Origin: Akkermansia muciniphila
GTDB lineage: Bacteria > Verrucomicrobiota > Verrucomicrobiia > Limisphaerales > UBA9464
Reading direction: 5' to 3'
DNA length: 64,000 nucleotides
Assembly (NCBI GenBank): GCA_945861565.1
Contig: CAMAUY010000003.1
Location: 1-64,000, forward strand
Position 1 is the stretch's first letter. Each line of letters opens with the position of its first letter. Below, one piece after another: positions 9,461-18,391 of this stretch. A program made the translations under genes and the position numbers. The notes beneath the pieces were generated by a model, which did no database searches, was not told where the DNA came from, and was given only the letters and a program-made list of their open reading frames with translations.

Positions 9461-11962
9461 TTATCCGCTGGCGCCCGTCAGCCGAATTTGGAATTGATCG
9501 TCGGTGCGATACAGAGCGGCGAGCGTCGCGGGCGTCGTCGACTTGGGAATGATTGTTAGCGCGAGCGGGCGATTGGCAAAGGTGGAATTGGCACCTGTCA
9601 CTCGCACGATGAAGAAGAAGGTTCCGTTCGTGGCCGGCGTGCCAGAAATGACTCCACTGGTCGAAAGGTTCAGATTGGGCGGCAGACCGAGCGATCCGGG
9701 TGCAATCGACCAGCTATACGGCATTTGTCCCCCGGCGCCCTGAAGTTGAGCTGCATACGCCGTGCCCTGTTGCGCGTCGGGTAGAGAAAGGGTTGCTACT
9801 TGCAACGCTGGAGTGGCAATGAAAATGGATAGGAGTCCATCGGCCGTGGCCGACAGGCCATCGGTTACGCGCACGTACAAGAAGAATGTGCCACTGCTCT
9901 TTGGCGTGCCGGAAATGGTGCCGCCACTGGAAATGTTCAGGCCAGACGGCAGGGGTGCCGAACCGGGGGCCAACGACCAATTGTAAGGTTGTTGTCCGCC
10001 GGAAGCATTGACGGGTTGGCTGTAGAACACGTCATACGAGCCGCTGGGTAGAGAAGTCGTGGTGACCTGCAAAGGTAAACTCGGGACTTGGACGGTCATC
10101 GTGAGCATCTGGGTCACCACGGTTGACCCCGACCCGCTATCGTATACTCCCACCCAAAATGAAAATGTCCCGACCGTCGAGGGAATGCCGGAGAGAATCC
10201 CATCACCGGACAAGCTCAAGGTACCCGGCGGCAACGTGACAGTCCCCCCGGGAAGATACCAGTGGTAGGGTGACTTCCCGCCGGACGCGGCGAACTGTTG
10301 GTTGTAGAGAGCGTCTCTTATTCCGTTCGGCAAAGATTGCGTTGAAATCTGGAGTGGAACGAACGGCTGCGCGGTGAAATTTGCCACGCCAGTGTTCCCG
10401 AAAATCGTGACTTGCTGGTCGGTAACACACTGAAATCCCTTGTGATTCAAATGGCTATCGCAATCACTGCAGCCGCAACTGACGGCGACATGCCACGTGC
10501 CATTGGCGACGCTTAAAGTATAGCTGCCGTTCCCATCGGTGGTCGCGTCCTGGGTGCTGAAGTTGTTGCCCTGAATGGTTGCATTGGCAAACACATGAAC
10601 ACCCACGATCGGATTGTTGAGGTTGTCCTTGACGGTGCCGGTAATGTGATTGGTAGCGAGAATGGCGATGAAATCCTGCCGTTGAACTTGCCCATCAGTG
10701 ATTGTGAAATCCGCTGACCTCCCTGGCGAAAAGATGTAATTGCCGTAACCGGAATAGTCGGCATCAAGTTCGATCGCCCACACTCCGGCGTTGATAGCCA
10801 TCGCATAGTTGCCGTCTCGATCGGTAGTCCCAGAGCTGGTATGGGGACCATTGCCTCTGTTATTACGGCCAAAGAGAATGACGCCCGGCATTGGACGATC
10901 TTGGTCGTCCTTCACTCTGCCGTGGAACAGAGCCGTTCCCTTAGGCGCGGCGATAATCACGTTCGACACGTTGCCAACGGTCGTGTTGACGACCGGCCAG
11001 TCGTCCAACTGGAGATACCCGAGCACGGCGAAGGGTGCGTCGTCACCCCCAAACTGCCACTGACCGGCGGTGACGGATGAAGTGAAATTTCCATTCGCAT
11101 CGGTAAAGCCAACCGCCAGCCGTCCCTCGTTTGAACTCCACGCCGCCAGGATTCCCGACAACCCAATCGAGCTATTGACGGCATCCACGGCACGACCCGA
11201 AATGGTCCGCGTGCCCGGCACAAGATTCAGGTTCGTTGCGATCGTCGCTCCCGCGCTCAATGTGAGCATTGGCGACGTCTGTATTTCGGCCACGTAACCA
11301 TGTTGGAAGGCAAGAAGCAGGTAAGTACCGGCCGGGACCCGGATGGCATAATCACCCGACTTGCTCGCCACGGTCCCGGCGATCGGTGTTCCCAAGCCTT
11401 CCCCATCGGGAGACGGGGTAAAAACCAATATCCCGGCGTTCGGCACATTGGTGCCACTATTGCGCACAGTTCCGGCGAAAAACTGGGTGTACCAAACGTT
11501 CGTGACGGAGAACTCGTTTGTGATTGGCGCAAACCGTCCCGACGGGCTGGACAGTTTGTAGAGATAACTGCCAACAAGCTGTTGCCCGATGCCCCCGAGG
11601 AGGATACTCATCGGGGCGGTGATCGCTCCGTCCGCCGATGTAACGTCGTGGGGTACGTTGATGTTGGTAATGCCACCGATAACACTCGCAGAACCATCCG
11701 TGATCCGGAACTGCTGGATCAGCCAATCTGCGGCATCAATGACACCATTGGTATTGGCATCCGTGTATTTCTGAATAACGACCGCCTCGCCGCTGTTCAA
11801 GCCGCCAATCTGCAAGGTGATATTACCTGAATAGGTATTGCTGATCGTCGATGGCGTGACGGTCAACGTGATGGCAGCCGACAGCGTGTGACATAATAGG
11901 AGGCACAGCGGAAACAAAAGCCAACGCAATCCAATCGCGAACAAAGGAGCAGAAGATTTCAT
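9461..11962 (-). CDS. Secreted protein with carboxypeptidase-regulatory-like and Ig-like (He_PIG) repeats, truncated at C-terminus
   Basis: Protein of about 833 residues. Start chosen at ATG 11962, with AAGG nine bases upstream, rather than the in-frame TTG 11980. A hydrophobic signal peptide ending near TLSAA opens it. The middle contains at least three carboxypeptidase-regulatory-like beta modules (ISGRAVD, FHGRVKDDQDRPMPG, ITGTVKDNLNNPIVG). The C-terminal part has three putative-Ig (He_PIG) repeats, each with LPxG, PYxW, and ISGTP or LSGIP landmarks. Such proteins are extracellular adhesion or binding proteins. The end is abnormal: the frame stops at LTGASG, and the conserved terminal module continues in frame beyond the stop codon. 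Confidence 0.85.
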   Translation of the reverse strand: MKSSAPLFAIGLRWLLFPLCLLLCHTLSAAITLTVTPSTISNTYSGNITLQIGGLNSGEAVVIQKYTDANTNGVIDAADWLIQQFRITDGSASVIGGITNINVPHDVTSADGAITAPMSILLGGIGQQLVGSYLYKLSSPSGRFAPITNEFSVTNVWYTQFFAGTVRNSGTNVPNAGILVFTPSPDGEGLGTPIAGTVASKSGDYAIRVPAGTYLLLAFQHGYVAEIQTSPMLTLSAGATIATNLNLVPGTRTISGRAVDAVNSSIGLSGILAAWSSNEGRLAVGFTDANGNFTSSVTAGQWQFGGDDAPFAVLGYLQLDDWPVVNTTVGNVSNVIIAAPKGTALFHGRVKDDQDRPMPGVILFGRNNRGNGPHTSSGTTDRDGNYAMAINAGVWAIELDADYSGYGNYIFSPGRSADFTITDGQVQRQDFIAILATNHITGTVKDNLNNPIVGVHVFANATIQGNNFSTQDATTDGNGSYTLSVANGTWHVAVSCGCSDCDSHLNHKGFQCVTDQQVTIFGNTGVANFTAQPFVPLQISTQSLPNGIRDALYNQQFAASGGKSPYHWYLPGGTVTLPPGTLSLSGDGILSGIPSTVGTFSFWVGVYDSGSGSTVVTQMLTMTVQVPSLPLQVTTTSLPSGSYDVFYSQPVNASGGQQPYNWSLAPGSAPLPSGLNISSGGTISGTPKSSGTFFLYVRVTDGLSATADGLLSIFIATPALQVATLSLPDAQQGTAYAAQLQGAGGQMPYSWSIAPGSLGLPPNLNLSTSGVISGTPATNGTFFFIVRVTGANSTFANRPLALTIIPKSTTPATLAALYRTDDQFQIRLTGASG

Positions 11963-12123
11963 AGTGTGGGCCTTACACAAAAGCGATTACGTGCGGAATC
12001 GCGATACAGGTTGCTGACACGTCCACCCTCCACGTTCAACCTGTCATCTCACTCTCCCGATCTTGCTTAATCGCGCCCATTTCTTGGAGAAGCCACTGCT
12101 TGTTGTGGTGCACTCCGGAGACG

Positions 12124-12183
12124 CGGAGCGCCTGTCGGTAATGGGGTAATCGGTGAAGCTCCATCGGCTGTTCTCGTCTTAAA
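12124..12183 (+). pseudogene. Degenerate copy of the dgoK 3' end
   Basis: Sixty bases align without gaps to the last 60 bases of dgoK and the base after it (9243-9302), with about 11 mismatches by my hand count, including the TAA stop and the base after it. Shared blocks are cctgtcggt, aatcggtg, cggctgtt and cttaaa. Upstream similarity fades quickly. This is a relic of a second dgoK-like gene or of a local duplication, now separated from the intact gene by the Ig-like protein gene. Confidence 0.7.
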
Positions 12184-12252
12184 CGAACGCGCGATCTTTT
12201 GTTCCGTCCGGCAATGACGGGGTTAAAATTTGGAAGTCAGGGGGCACCGTCG

Positions 12253-12440
12253 GGTGGGTTTCCGTGCATCCTGAAGTTGTTGGTTAGAGGTAGCGGACGC
12301 CGCGCTGCGGCGTCCCCGCGCAGTTAAGACGCGGCACGAATCCCGCTGCGGCCCCTGCTTGCCCGCTGAACGCGGGCGGGGTTGTCGTAGCGCGACAACC
12401 CTACCAACAACTTCGGGATGCACCGGTGGGTTTGGGTGCA
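12253..12440. repeat. MITE-like palindromic element (copy 1)
   Basis: Terminal inverted repeats of 21 bases (12264-12284 and 12403-12423, one mismatch) enclose three internal perfect or near-perfect hairpins: ggacgccgc/gcggcgtcc, gcccgc/gcgggc, and gggttgtcg/cgacaaccc. A 16-base near-direct repeat (12253-12268 and 12425-12440, two mismatches) flanks the unit. No protein is encoded. The terminal sequence is shared with the element at 23523-23719, which argues for a mobile, non-autonomous repeat family. Confidence 0.7.
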
Positions 12441-12491
12441 GGAAAAAAACCATTGACCACTTCTGAAACCTTGTGGTTTGTTCAGCTCGCA

Positions 12492-12563
12492 ATGAATTTG
12501 TCCGCCAACCTTCGACTGCCGCTGATCGCGCTGCTACTGAGCCGCGGCGCAGTGGGGGTTTGA
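12492..12563 (+). CDS. Leucine-rich leader peptide of leuA
   Basis: Short ORF of 23 codons ending in TGA just before an attenuator. Seven of the 23 residues are leucine (positions 3, 7, 9, 11, 14, 15, 16), with isoleucine at 12 and valines at 21 and 23. The triple-leucine run is encoded CTG CTA CTG, including CTA, a codon expected to be rare in this GC-rich genome. Composition, position and overlap with the antiterminator strand are those of a leu-operon leader peptide, whose translation senses charged leucyl-tRNA. No strong Shine-Dalgarno is visible, so a very short or leaderless message is possible. Confidence 0.75.
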   Translation: MNLSANLRLPLIALLLSRGAVGV

Positions 12564-12619
12564 CGGGATTCAGACGTTTTCAACCCCACTGCCGGCTCCG
12601 GCGGTGGGGTTTTCTTTTT
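12549..12619 (+). promoter_or_regulatory. Leucine transcription attenuator of leuA
   Basis: Three strands form two mutually exclusive hairpins. Strand A (12549-12560, inside the last leader codons) pairs with strand B (12582-12592) with one bulged G, giving an antiterminator. Strand B also pairs with strand C (12599-12611), giving the terminator. A ribosome stalled at leucine codons 14-16 would leave A free, so A:B forms and leuA is read. A ribosome reaching the stop codon would cover A, so B:C forms and transcription ends. This matches the classical amino-acid attenuation logic. A TTGACC at 12453-12458 is a possible -35 element, but the -10 is weak. Confidence 0.75.
12582..12619 (+). terminator. 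Intrinsic terminator in the leuA leader
   Basis: A 13-base-pair stem (12582-12594 with 12599-12611, one G-U pair) with a GCTC loop is followed by a T-rich run to 12619 interrupted by one C. It is the strongest intrinsic-terminator-like structure noticed in the window and lies about 50 bases before the leuA start, not at a gene end. Confidence 0.85.
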
Positions 12620-12668
12620 GAGACAGCCCCCATCGGACGGAACGGCAGCCAGCAAAGACCCGCACGCC

Positions 12669-14324
12669 ATGTTAAAGAATCCAGTTACAAAATACCGCCC
12701 GTTCCCGCCCGTCCAGTTGGCCGCTCGCCAATGGCCGAACCGCGTGCTCGCTGCCGCACCGATCTGGTGCAGCGTCGATCTTCGGGACGGCAACCAGGCG
12801 CTCGCCGTGCCGATGAACATCGCCCAAAAGCTGGAGCTGTTTCAGACACTGGTGCAATGCGGTTTCAAGGAAATCGAAGTTGGCTTTCCTTCGGCCTCAA
12901 ACACCGAGTTCGCCTTCAATCGATTGCTCATCGAGAAGGGCCACATCCCCGATGACGTTACGATCCAATGCCTCGTACAGGCCCGCGAGGATCTGATCGA
13001 GAAGACCGTCCAGTCCCTGATTGGGGCAAAAAGCGTCATCATCCACCTCTACAACTCCACCTCCCCCGCCCAACGCCGCGTCGTCTTCGGAAAAACCCAG
13101 GCCGAGATCAAGGCCATTGCGGTGCAAGGAGCGAAGTGGATTCACGAACGGCTTCCCCGTCTCATTGGCACCCACGTCCGCCTACAGTATTCGCCGGAGA
13201 GTTTCAGCGCCACGGAATTGGAATTTGCGAAGGAGATTTCCGAGGCCGTGATGGATGTCTGGCAGCCGACGCCAGGGTGGAAGATGATCCTCAATCTTCC
13301 CGACACCGTTGAAGTGGCCATGCCCAACATCCACGCCGACCAGATCGAATGGATGTGCACGAACATCCGGAATCGTGAGTCACTCACGATCAGCCTCCAC
13401 ACCCATAACGATCGGGGAACGGGCGTTGCCGCGACCGAAATGGGCTTATTGGCTGGAGCCGACCGGGTCGAGGGCACGCTCTTCGGCAATGGCGAACGCA
13501 CTGGCAATCTCGATGTCATCACCGTCGCATTAAATCTCTACATGCACGGCATTGATCCAAAGTTGGATTTCTCCAATCTCAGCGCCATTCGCGAAGTTTA
13601 CGAACGTTGCACCGGCCTGACCGTACCCCCACGTCAACCCTATGCGGGCGAACTTGTCTTCACCGCCTTCAGCGGCTCGCATCAGGACGCAATCAAGAAG
13701 GGATTGTCGGAATGGGAGAAGGGTGGACGTTCGAATTGGGACGTGCCTTATCTCGCCATTGATCCCGCGGATATCGGCCGCGAATACCGCGAGGTCATCC
13801 GCGTGAACAGTCAGTCTGGGAAGGGCGGCGTCGCCTATCTGCTCGAAAGCGAGTTCGGCGTTGAACTGCCCAAGGACATGCAGCGCGAGTTCGGTCCGAT
13901 CGCCAACGATCTCGTGGACGCACTGGGCCGTGAAGTGAAGGGTGAAGAACTCAAGGCCATGTTCTGGAAGGAATACGTCGAGCGCACGGCACCCTGGGAA
14001 CTGATCCATTTCCATGCCGACGGTGTCGATGGAAAATTCCGCTGCCACGCCAGTGCCCGATTCAATGAAAAGGAAGTCGCGCTCACTGGCGAGGGCAATG
14101 GCCCCATCGCCGCCATCGTCCATGCACTGACCAACTTGGGCCCGGCTAGGTTTGAAGTGATCAACTTCAAGCAGCACGCGCTGTCATCAGGTGAAGAGGC
14201 TAGTGCCATCGCTTATATCCAAATCAAACGCACCGACGGCAAAGTACGCTGGGGTGCCGGGGTGGACACCAATATCGAGTTGGCTTCGATCAAAGCTGTC
14301 TTCAGCGCGCTCAACCGCTTGTAA
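12669..14324 (+). CDS. leuA: 2-isopropylmalate synthase
   Basis: Protein of 551 residues catalysing the first committed step of leucine synthesis, condensation of acetyl-CoA with 2-oxoisovalerate. The start ATG gives MLKNPVTKYRPFPP, the normal beginning of the alternative (type 2) LeuA family, so the in-frame TTG at 12618 is rejected. Signatures are SVDLRDGNQAL at about residue 35 (metal and substrate site), the metal-binding HTHNDRG at about 242-248, the GNGERTGN motif, and a C-terminal LeuA regulatory/dimerisation domain (about 430-551). The gene is single-cistron here; a leader peptide and attenuator lie immediately upstream. Confidence 0.95.
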   Translation: MLKNPVTKYRPFPPVQLAARQWPNRVLAAAPIWCSVDLRDGNQALAVPMNIAQKLELFQTLVQCGFKEIEVGFPSASNTEFAFNRLLIEKGHIPDDVTIQCLVQAREDLIEKTVQSLIGAKSVIIHLYNSTSPAQRRVVFGKTQAEIKAIAVQGAKWIHERLPRLIGTHVRLQYSPESFSATELEFAKEISEAVMDVWQPTPGWKMILNLPDTVEVAMPNIHADQIEWMCTNIRNRESLTISLHTHNDRGTGVAATEMGLLAGADRVEGTLFGNGERTGNLDVITVALNLYMHGIDPKLDFSNLSAIREVYERCTGLTVPPRQPYAGELVFTAFSGSHQDAIKKGLSEWEKGGRSNWDVPYLAIDPADIGREYREVIRVNSQSGKGGVAYLLESEFGVELPKDMQREFGPIANDLVDALGREVKGEELKAMFWKEYVERTAPWELIHFHADGVDGKFRCHASARFNEKEVALTGEGNGPIAAIVHALTNLGPARFEVINFKQHALSSGEEASAIAYIQIKRTDGKVRWGAGVDTNIELASIKAVFSALNRL

Positions 14325-14468
14325 CCGAGAGTTAGTCCGGTCAAATCGCCTTTTCGCCTCCTCAGCATCCTGGGGCTCCGCGCTCTGTTGTCCACTTATC
14401 CCGTCGCGCAAGTCCTGACATTTGGCGGCAACGTCCAGCCCCCATTCGATCGGACCCAATGCCTCGTC

Positions 14469-16148
14469 TCACTTGAGCCGCGTCGGTTCCGGAATGGCGA
14501 GTCCGTCATTCCGCGGATCAGTGGCGCCGAAGTTCACCCCCGTGGAAAAATTCCTCAACACGGCTTGTCCGCTTCCCATCGAGGGTGAGAACGGTCCGCG
14601 GACATTCAGCTCATGGCCCTTGGCTGAGAGGACGGCACGCGTCGCTTCCGCCACACGAGACTCAATCATCACATCACAACCGCCGAAGGTGGTCTTGGTG
14701 AAACGAGGTGCTTCCAGTGCTGCCTGAATGTTCATCTTATGATCCGCGATGTTCGACGCAAATTGGGCGTGGGCGAGGGCTTGGTTGAATCCGCCCATGA
14801 TTCCGAAGGCAATCTTGACGTCGCCCTGGCTCATGAACCCGGGAATGATCGTATGTAACGGGCGCTTGCGTCCGGCGAGAACGTTCGGGTGCGACGGATC
14901 CAGCGAGAAGAGGCCTCCCCGGTTATGCAGTGCAAAACCGGTGCCTTCCGCGACAAGGCCGGTGCCGAACCCGTGGTAGTTGCTTTGAATGATCGAAATC
15001 ATATTGCCCTCCTTATCGACGGCGCAGAAGTACGTCGTGTCGGTTCCCGCCTCCAGAGGCTTGCCGGCTTCGACGTGGCAGTTGGCTCGCTCCGGATCAA
15101 TTAACATTGAACGTTCTCGGGCGTAGTCTTTTGACAACATCCCAGCGACCGGCATCTTCGCGAATCGTGGGTCGGCCACGTAACGGAGCATATCAGCATA
15201 CGCGAGCTTCTTGGCTTCGATCTCGAGATGGAGAGCGGCGGGGGACGCCGGGCCGTAATCGCCAATGGGAAAGTTCTCCATCATGTTTAACATCACCAGC
15301 GCCGCGATGCCCTGTCCGTTCGGAGGAATTTCGTAAACCGTCCATCCCCGATAGGTCGTGGAGATGGGAGTAACCCATTCGGCGGAGAAGGCGCGCAGGT
15401 CGTCGGGCTGGAGGGTTCCGCCGTGTTGCGCCGAACATTTGAGAATCCGCTTCGCGATGGCTCCCTCGTAGAACGCCTTTCGGCCGCGCGAAGCAATCTG
15501 ACGGTAGGACTCCGCGAGATCGGGATTACGGAATATTTCCCCGAGCTTCGGAGTGTGCCCGGCCGGCGCGAAGGTTCGGAGTCCCGCGGGATCCTCGCGG
15601 AATGTCGATTTCGCGCCCGCCCAGTGCTCGGAGATCATCTCGGTGACCGGGAAGCCTTCATCCGCCAGCCGGATCGCCGGGGCGAGCACTTCGGAGAATC
15701 TCTTTCGTCCGAAGCGATCCAACAGCCGCTGCCAGCCCTCGACACATCCCGCAACGGTCACCGCATGAATCCCCTTCTGCGGCATGTTGGTAAACCCGTG
15801 CGCGTTGAGAAACTCGGGCGTAAGCCCGGCGGGCGACCAACCACTGGCGTTGAGTCCGTAAAGCTTTTTGCTTTTCGCTTCGTAGACCATCGCAAAAAGA
15901 TCGCCACCGATTCCGCACATCATCGGTGCCGTGAGACCGAGCACGGCATTCGCGGCCACCGCTGCATCGATTGCGTTTCCTCCGTTCGCTAGGATTTGGG
16001 CACCGGCTTGCGACGCAAGGGGTTGTTCGGTTGCGACGATGCCGTACCGTGTAACGGTCATCGAACGGGCTTGAGAACGGTCCTGGGCTTCCGTGACAAC
16101 GCCGCCAATGGCGGCCGCAGCCAAAAGTGAAAGGGGTTTGAGTGTCAT
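14469..16148 (-). CDS. ggt: Gamma-glutamyltransferase
   Basis: Protein of 559 residues, an Ntn-hydrolase that cleaves gamma-glutamyl bonds such as that in glutathione, in the periplasm. A short signal peptide (LLAAAAIGGVVTEAQ) is followed by the large-subunit region with GNAIDAAVAANAVLGL and CGIGGD. The autoprocessing site and nucleophile threonine lie in AGTDTTYF at about residue 370. The small subunit has NRGGLFSLDPSHPN, RKRPLHTIIPG and GIMGGFNQ. Length and motifs are complete. The 145-base gap to the convergent leuA gene holds no convincing terminator. Confidence 0.93.
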   Translation of the reverse strand: MTLKPLSLLAAAAIGGVVTEAQDRSQARSMTVTRYGIVATEQPLASQAGAQILANGGNAIDAAVAANAVLGLTAPMMCGIGGDLFAMVYEAKSKKLYGLNASGWSPAGLTPEFLNAHGFTNMPQKGIHAVTVAGCVEGWQRLLDRFGRKRFSEVLAPAIRLADEGFPVTEMISEHWAGAKSTFREDPAGLRTFAPAGHTPKLGEIFRNPDLAESYRQIASRGRKAFYEGAIAKRILKCSAQHGGTLQPDDLRAFSAEWVTPISTTYRGWTVYEIPPNGQGIAALVMLNMMENFPIGDYGPASPAALHLEIEAKKLAYADMLRYVADPRFAKMPVAGMLSKDYARERSMLIDPERANCHVEAGKPLEAGTDTTYFCAVDKEGNMISIIQSNYHGFGTGLVAEGTGFALHNRGGLFSLDPSHPNVLAGRKRPLHTIIPGFMSQGDVKIAFGIMGGFNQALAHAQFASNIADHKMNIQAALEAPRFTKTTFGGCDVMIESRVAEATRAVLSAKGHELNVRGPFSPSMGSGQAVLRNFSTGVNFGATDPRNDGLAIPEPTRLK

Positions 16149-16163
16149 GATTCGATTTAGATT

Positions 16164-18272
16164 TCAGAATTTCTTCGGATGGAGGGATCGTAATTCGGGG
16201 CGCTTTTCCGGGATGCCAGGTTTAGGTCGCTGCACGGGTGGGGCCAAGGAAGTGGGGCCTCCGAAAGCCCCCGCCCCGCCCTCGGACCCGTCCCTCGGGG
16301 CGGGTGCCGTCGAGCTACCTCGCCGCTCGATTCCCGGCCGCCTCCAATCGGACGAAAAAGGCCTCACGAGCGCATTCTCGGCTGACCATCGGCTCTCGAA
16401 ATTTCTAAACAGAGTTCCCTGGTCACCCATTTTTTCAAACCAGCCCAGGCCAATGCCGACCCTTCGGATATTCAACGCGGGCGCACCTGGGAAATAGTCC
16501 CGAATTCGTCCGACCAGGAGTGCTTCGTCGTCCTTCCAAAACGCGAAATCGTCGCCATTACAGGAAACACGGATGCGATGGGGCATTCCGAGCGGGATCG
16601 TCGGCACGACGAGATCGATGGGCGTCCACCGGCCGGCGCGCACGCACCATATCCCGTATCGATTTTGCGGCGTGTCAAAGCCACCCAGGAGAAAGTTTTG
16701 ATCATCCTGCCAGAGGGCGACTCCGGCATGCCCTTCGGTAGGCGACGCCGGCGGAGTCACTTCCACGGAGACGTCCGCGAACTCGGGATGGGTCCACGGC
16801 AGTAGAAAGGTCACGATGCCGGTGTTTTCGTGGACGCAACGGCCGGCACCGGCACCCGTAAGTTCGATCTCATCGGGCTCGGGGCCGCCATGCCGCTCCC
16901 AACTCACCGTCGGGGATACCTTCCTTCCGACGAGTGAACTCGCCGCACCGCTAAAATCGTCTTTGAGAGCCACCTGCGACCCTCGGCGTTGGAACGGCTC
17001 GCCCAACCGCAACCCCGGCACGATTGGAATTTCCCTGAGATGGGCTTCGAAGTGATGCAATCGGAGCCCTCCGCCGGCCGTAGCCGCAAATCCGACCAGG
17101 TCTCCATCCGCCCACGTTGGATCCGAAATCGCGAGCAATACGTCACGGTCAAGCCAGACGCGCACGAAGGCACCGTCATCCGTCAGCCAGATTCGGTGCG
17201 AAAAGCCGGGCGTCAACGCAGCCCGGACATTTTCTGCGACCACCGACTCGCGGGATCGAATCACGCGAATCAAGCGTGCCGTCATTCCGTCCAACTCGAG
17301 ACGCCAATGATTGAATCCATCTTTCGCCCGAAAAATGAGCGCAATGCGGCCCGGGTTGCCTTCGCTTTCCACCCGCGCCGTCAGTAGGCCAGCCGGCATG
17401 GGAAGCTGACTGGTAACCCGCATCCAGGTTCCAATCAATTCGGGCGCATCCTTCGCCGGCGCGGAATTTGTGGAACGGAGCGAAAGTCGAGCGGCTCCGG
17501 CACCGATCGCATCGGACCACGCGGCGGTGCCGCTCCAGTTGGCCCACTCGGGAACAATCGCCACGCGAATGCCATCGACGAGTGTCGCGTGGTTGCTGTC
17601 CCGTTGCGACCGTTGATGAATGCCGGCAAACAACCGCGCCGGATCGAGCGGGAGTATCGCCACGGGCCGCATCGAAGGGTAAGATCCCATTCCGTGGGCG
17701 CCGGGAACCGAGGCCGCAAAAAGCATCACGCTCTCGTTACGGCAAAGTGCCACAATCTCAACATCTACCTGCATGAGTGGATCCACCACCGGGACACGCC
17801 GGTCCAGCCCCGCAGCGTAGAGAGCACCTCCCTTGCCTGCAGCGCTTTGACCCAGAATCAGCGCCAGCGCATCCGTCCGCGGATTGGTCGTCGTGACGTT
17901 CTGGAACCACCCCACGGCCAGCCTTGCCGAATCCGGCCGTTCCCAAGATAGAACGTCCCCTAACCGGAACCGGGCTGCCATGGACAGGCCTGGCACGACC
18001 GGGAAGGGTCCATAACTCACCCCCTGAAGTCCCCAAACATTGGTGGCTGGAAGCGGCATCCGAAGGGCACCCCCCTCGATCGCCAGAGTGCCGGCCTGGT
18101 CGAGAACGAGACGGGCGGCACCGGAGGAGGCGGCGCTGCCTGCCACCTGCCCCGGTGGGCGTGCATCGGAAAAATCATCAACCAACGGTGCCGAAATAGC
18201 CCTGCCGATGACAACTTCCGCGAGCGTCCATCCGAGCACAATGATCCACAAAATCGTGCACCGTGACAACAT
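16164..18272 (-). CDS. Large secreted protein of unknown function
   Basis: Not assigned to a named family. The chosen start, ATG 18272, has a strong GGAGG eight bases upstream and gives about 702 residues beginning with a signal peptide (IIVLGWTLAEVVIGRAISA). The frame is open back to 18392, which would collide with the divergent gene. The body is beta-rich and looks like three repeated concanavalin/LamG-like sandwiches: segments with RIALIFRAKDGFNHWRLELDG, GHAGVALWQDDQNFLLGGFD and a repeated pattern of R-[IV]-x-x-S-C-N-G-D-D followed by G-R-I-R. It sits 15 bases from ggt on the same strand and is probably co-transcribed with it. A glycan-binding role is only a guess. Confidence 0.7.
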   Translation of the reverse strand: MLSRCTILWIIVLGWTLAEVVIGRAISAPLVDDFSDARPPGQVAGSAASSGAARLVLDQAGTLAIEGGALRMPLPATNVWGLQGVSYGPFPVVPGLSMAARFRLGDVLSWERPDSARLAVGWFQNVTTTNPRTDALALILGQSAAGKGGALYAAGLDRRVPVVDPLMQVDVEIVALCRNESVMLFAASVPGAHGMGSYPSMRPVAILPLDPARLFAGIHQRSQRDSNHATLVDGIRVAIVPEWANWSGTAAWSDAIGAGAARLSLRSTNSAPAKDAPELIGTWMRVTSQLPMPAGLLTARVESEGNPGRIALIFRAKDGFNHWRLELDGMTARLIRVIRSRESVVAENVRAALTPGFSHRIWLTDDGAFVRVWLDRDVLLAISDPTWADGDLVGFAATAGGGLRLHHFEAHLREIPIVPGLRLGEPFQRRGSQVALKDDFSGAASSLVGRKVSPTVSWERHGGPEPDEIELTGAGAGRCVHENTGIVTFLLPWTHPEFADVSVEVTPPASPTEGHAGVALWQDDQNFLLGGFDTPQNRYGIWCVRAGRWTPIDLVVPTIPLGMPHRIRVSCNGDDFAFWKDDEALLVGRIRDYFPGAPALNIRRVGIGLGWFEKMGDQGTLFRNFESRWSAENALVRPFSSDWRRPGIERRGSSTAPAPRDGSEGGAGAFGGPTSLAPPVQRPKPGIPEKRPELRSLHPKKF

Positions 18273-18391
18273 TACCCGACCCTCCGATGGGAAGGTCTTG
18301 CCGGCGAGCGGAAATTGATACGAGGAATTGACCGACATTTTCTGTTCGCTACGCTTGTCTCTGTCCCATTCTTGCGTAACTTCCCCGTTCA

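Noticed and set aside
12420..12668. T-box riboswitch before leuA
   Set aside because: No T-box consensus, specifier loop or stem I architecture seen; the leucine-rich leader ORF with overlapping antiterminator explains the terminator instead.
12473..12955. Plus-strand ORF across the leuA leader
   Set aside because: Out of frame with both the leader peptide and leuA; the leader ORF and terminator explain the region better.
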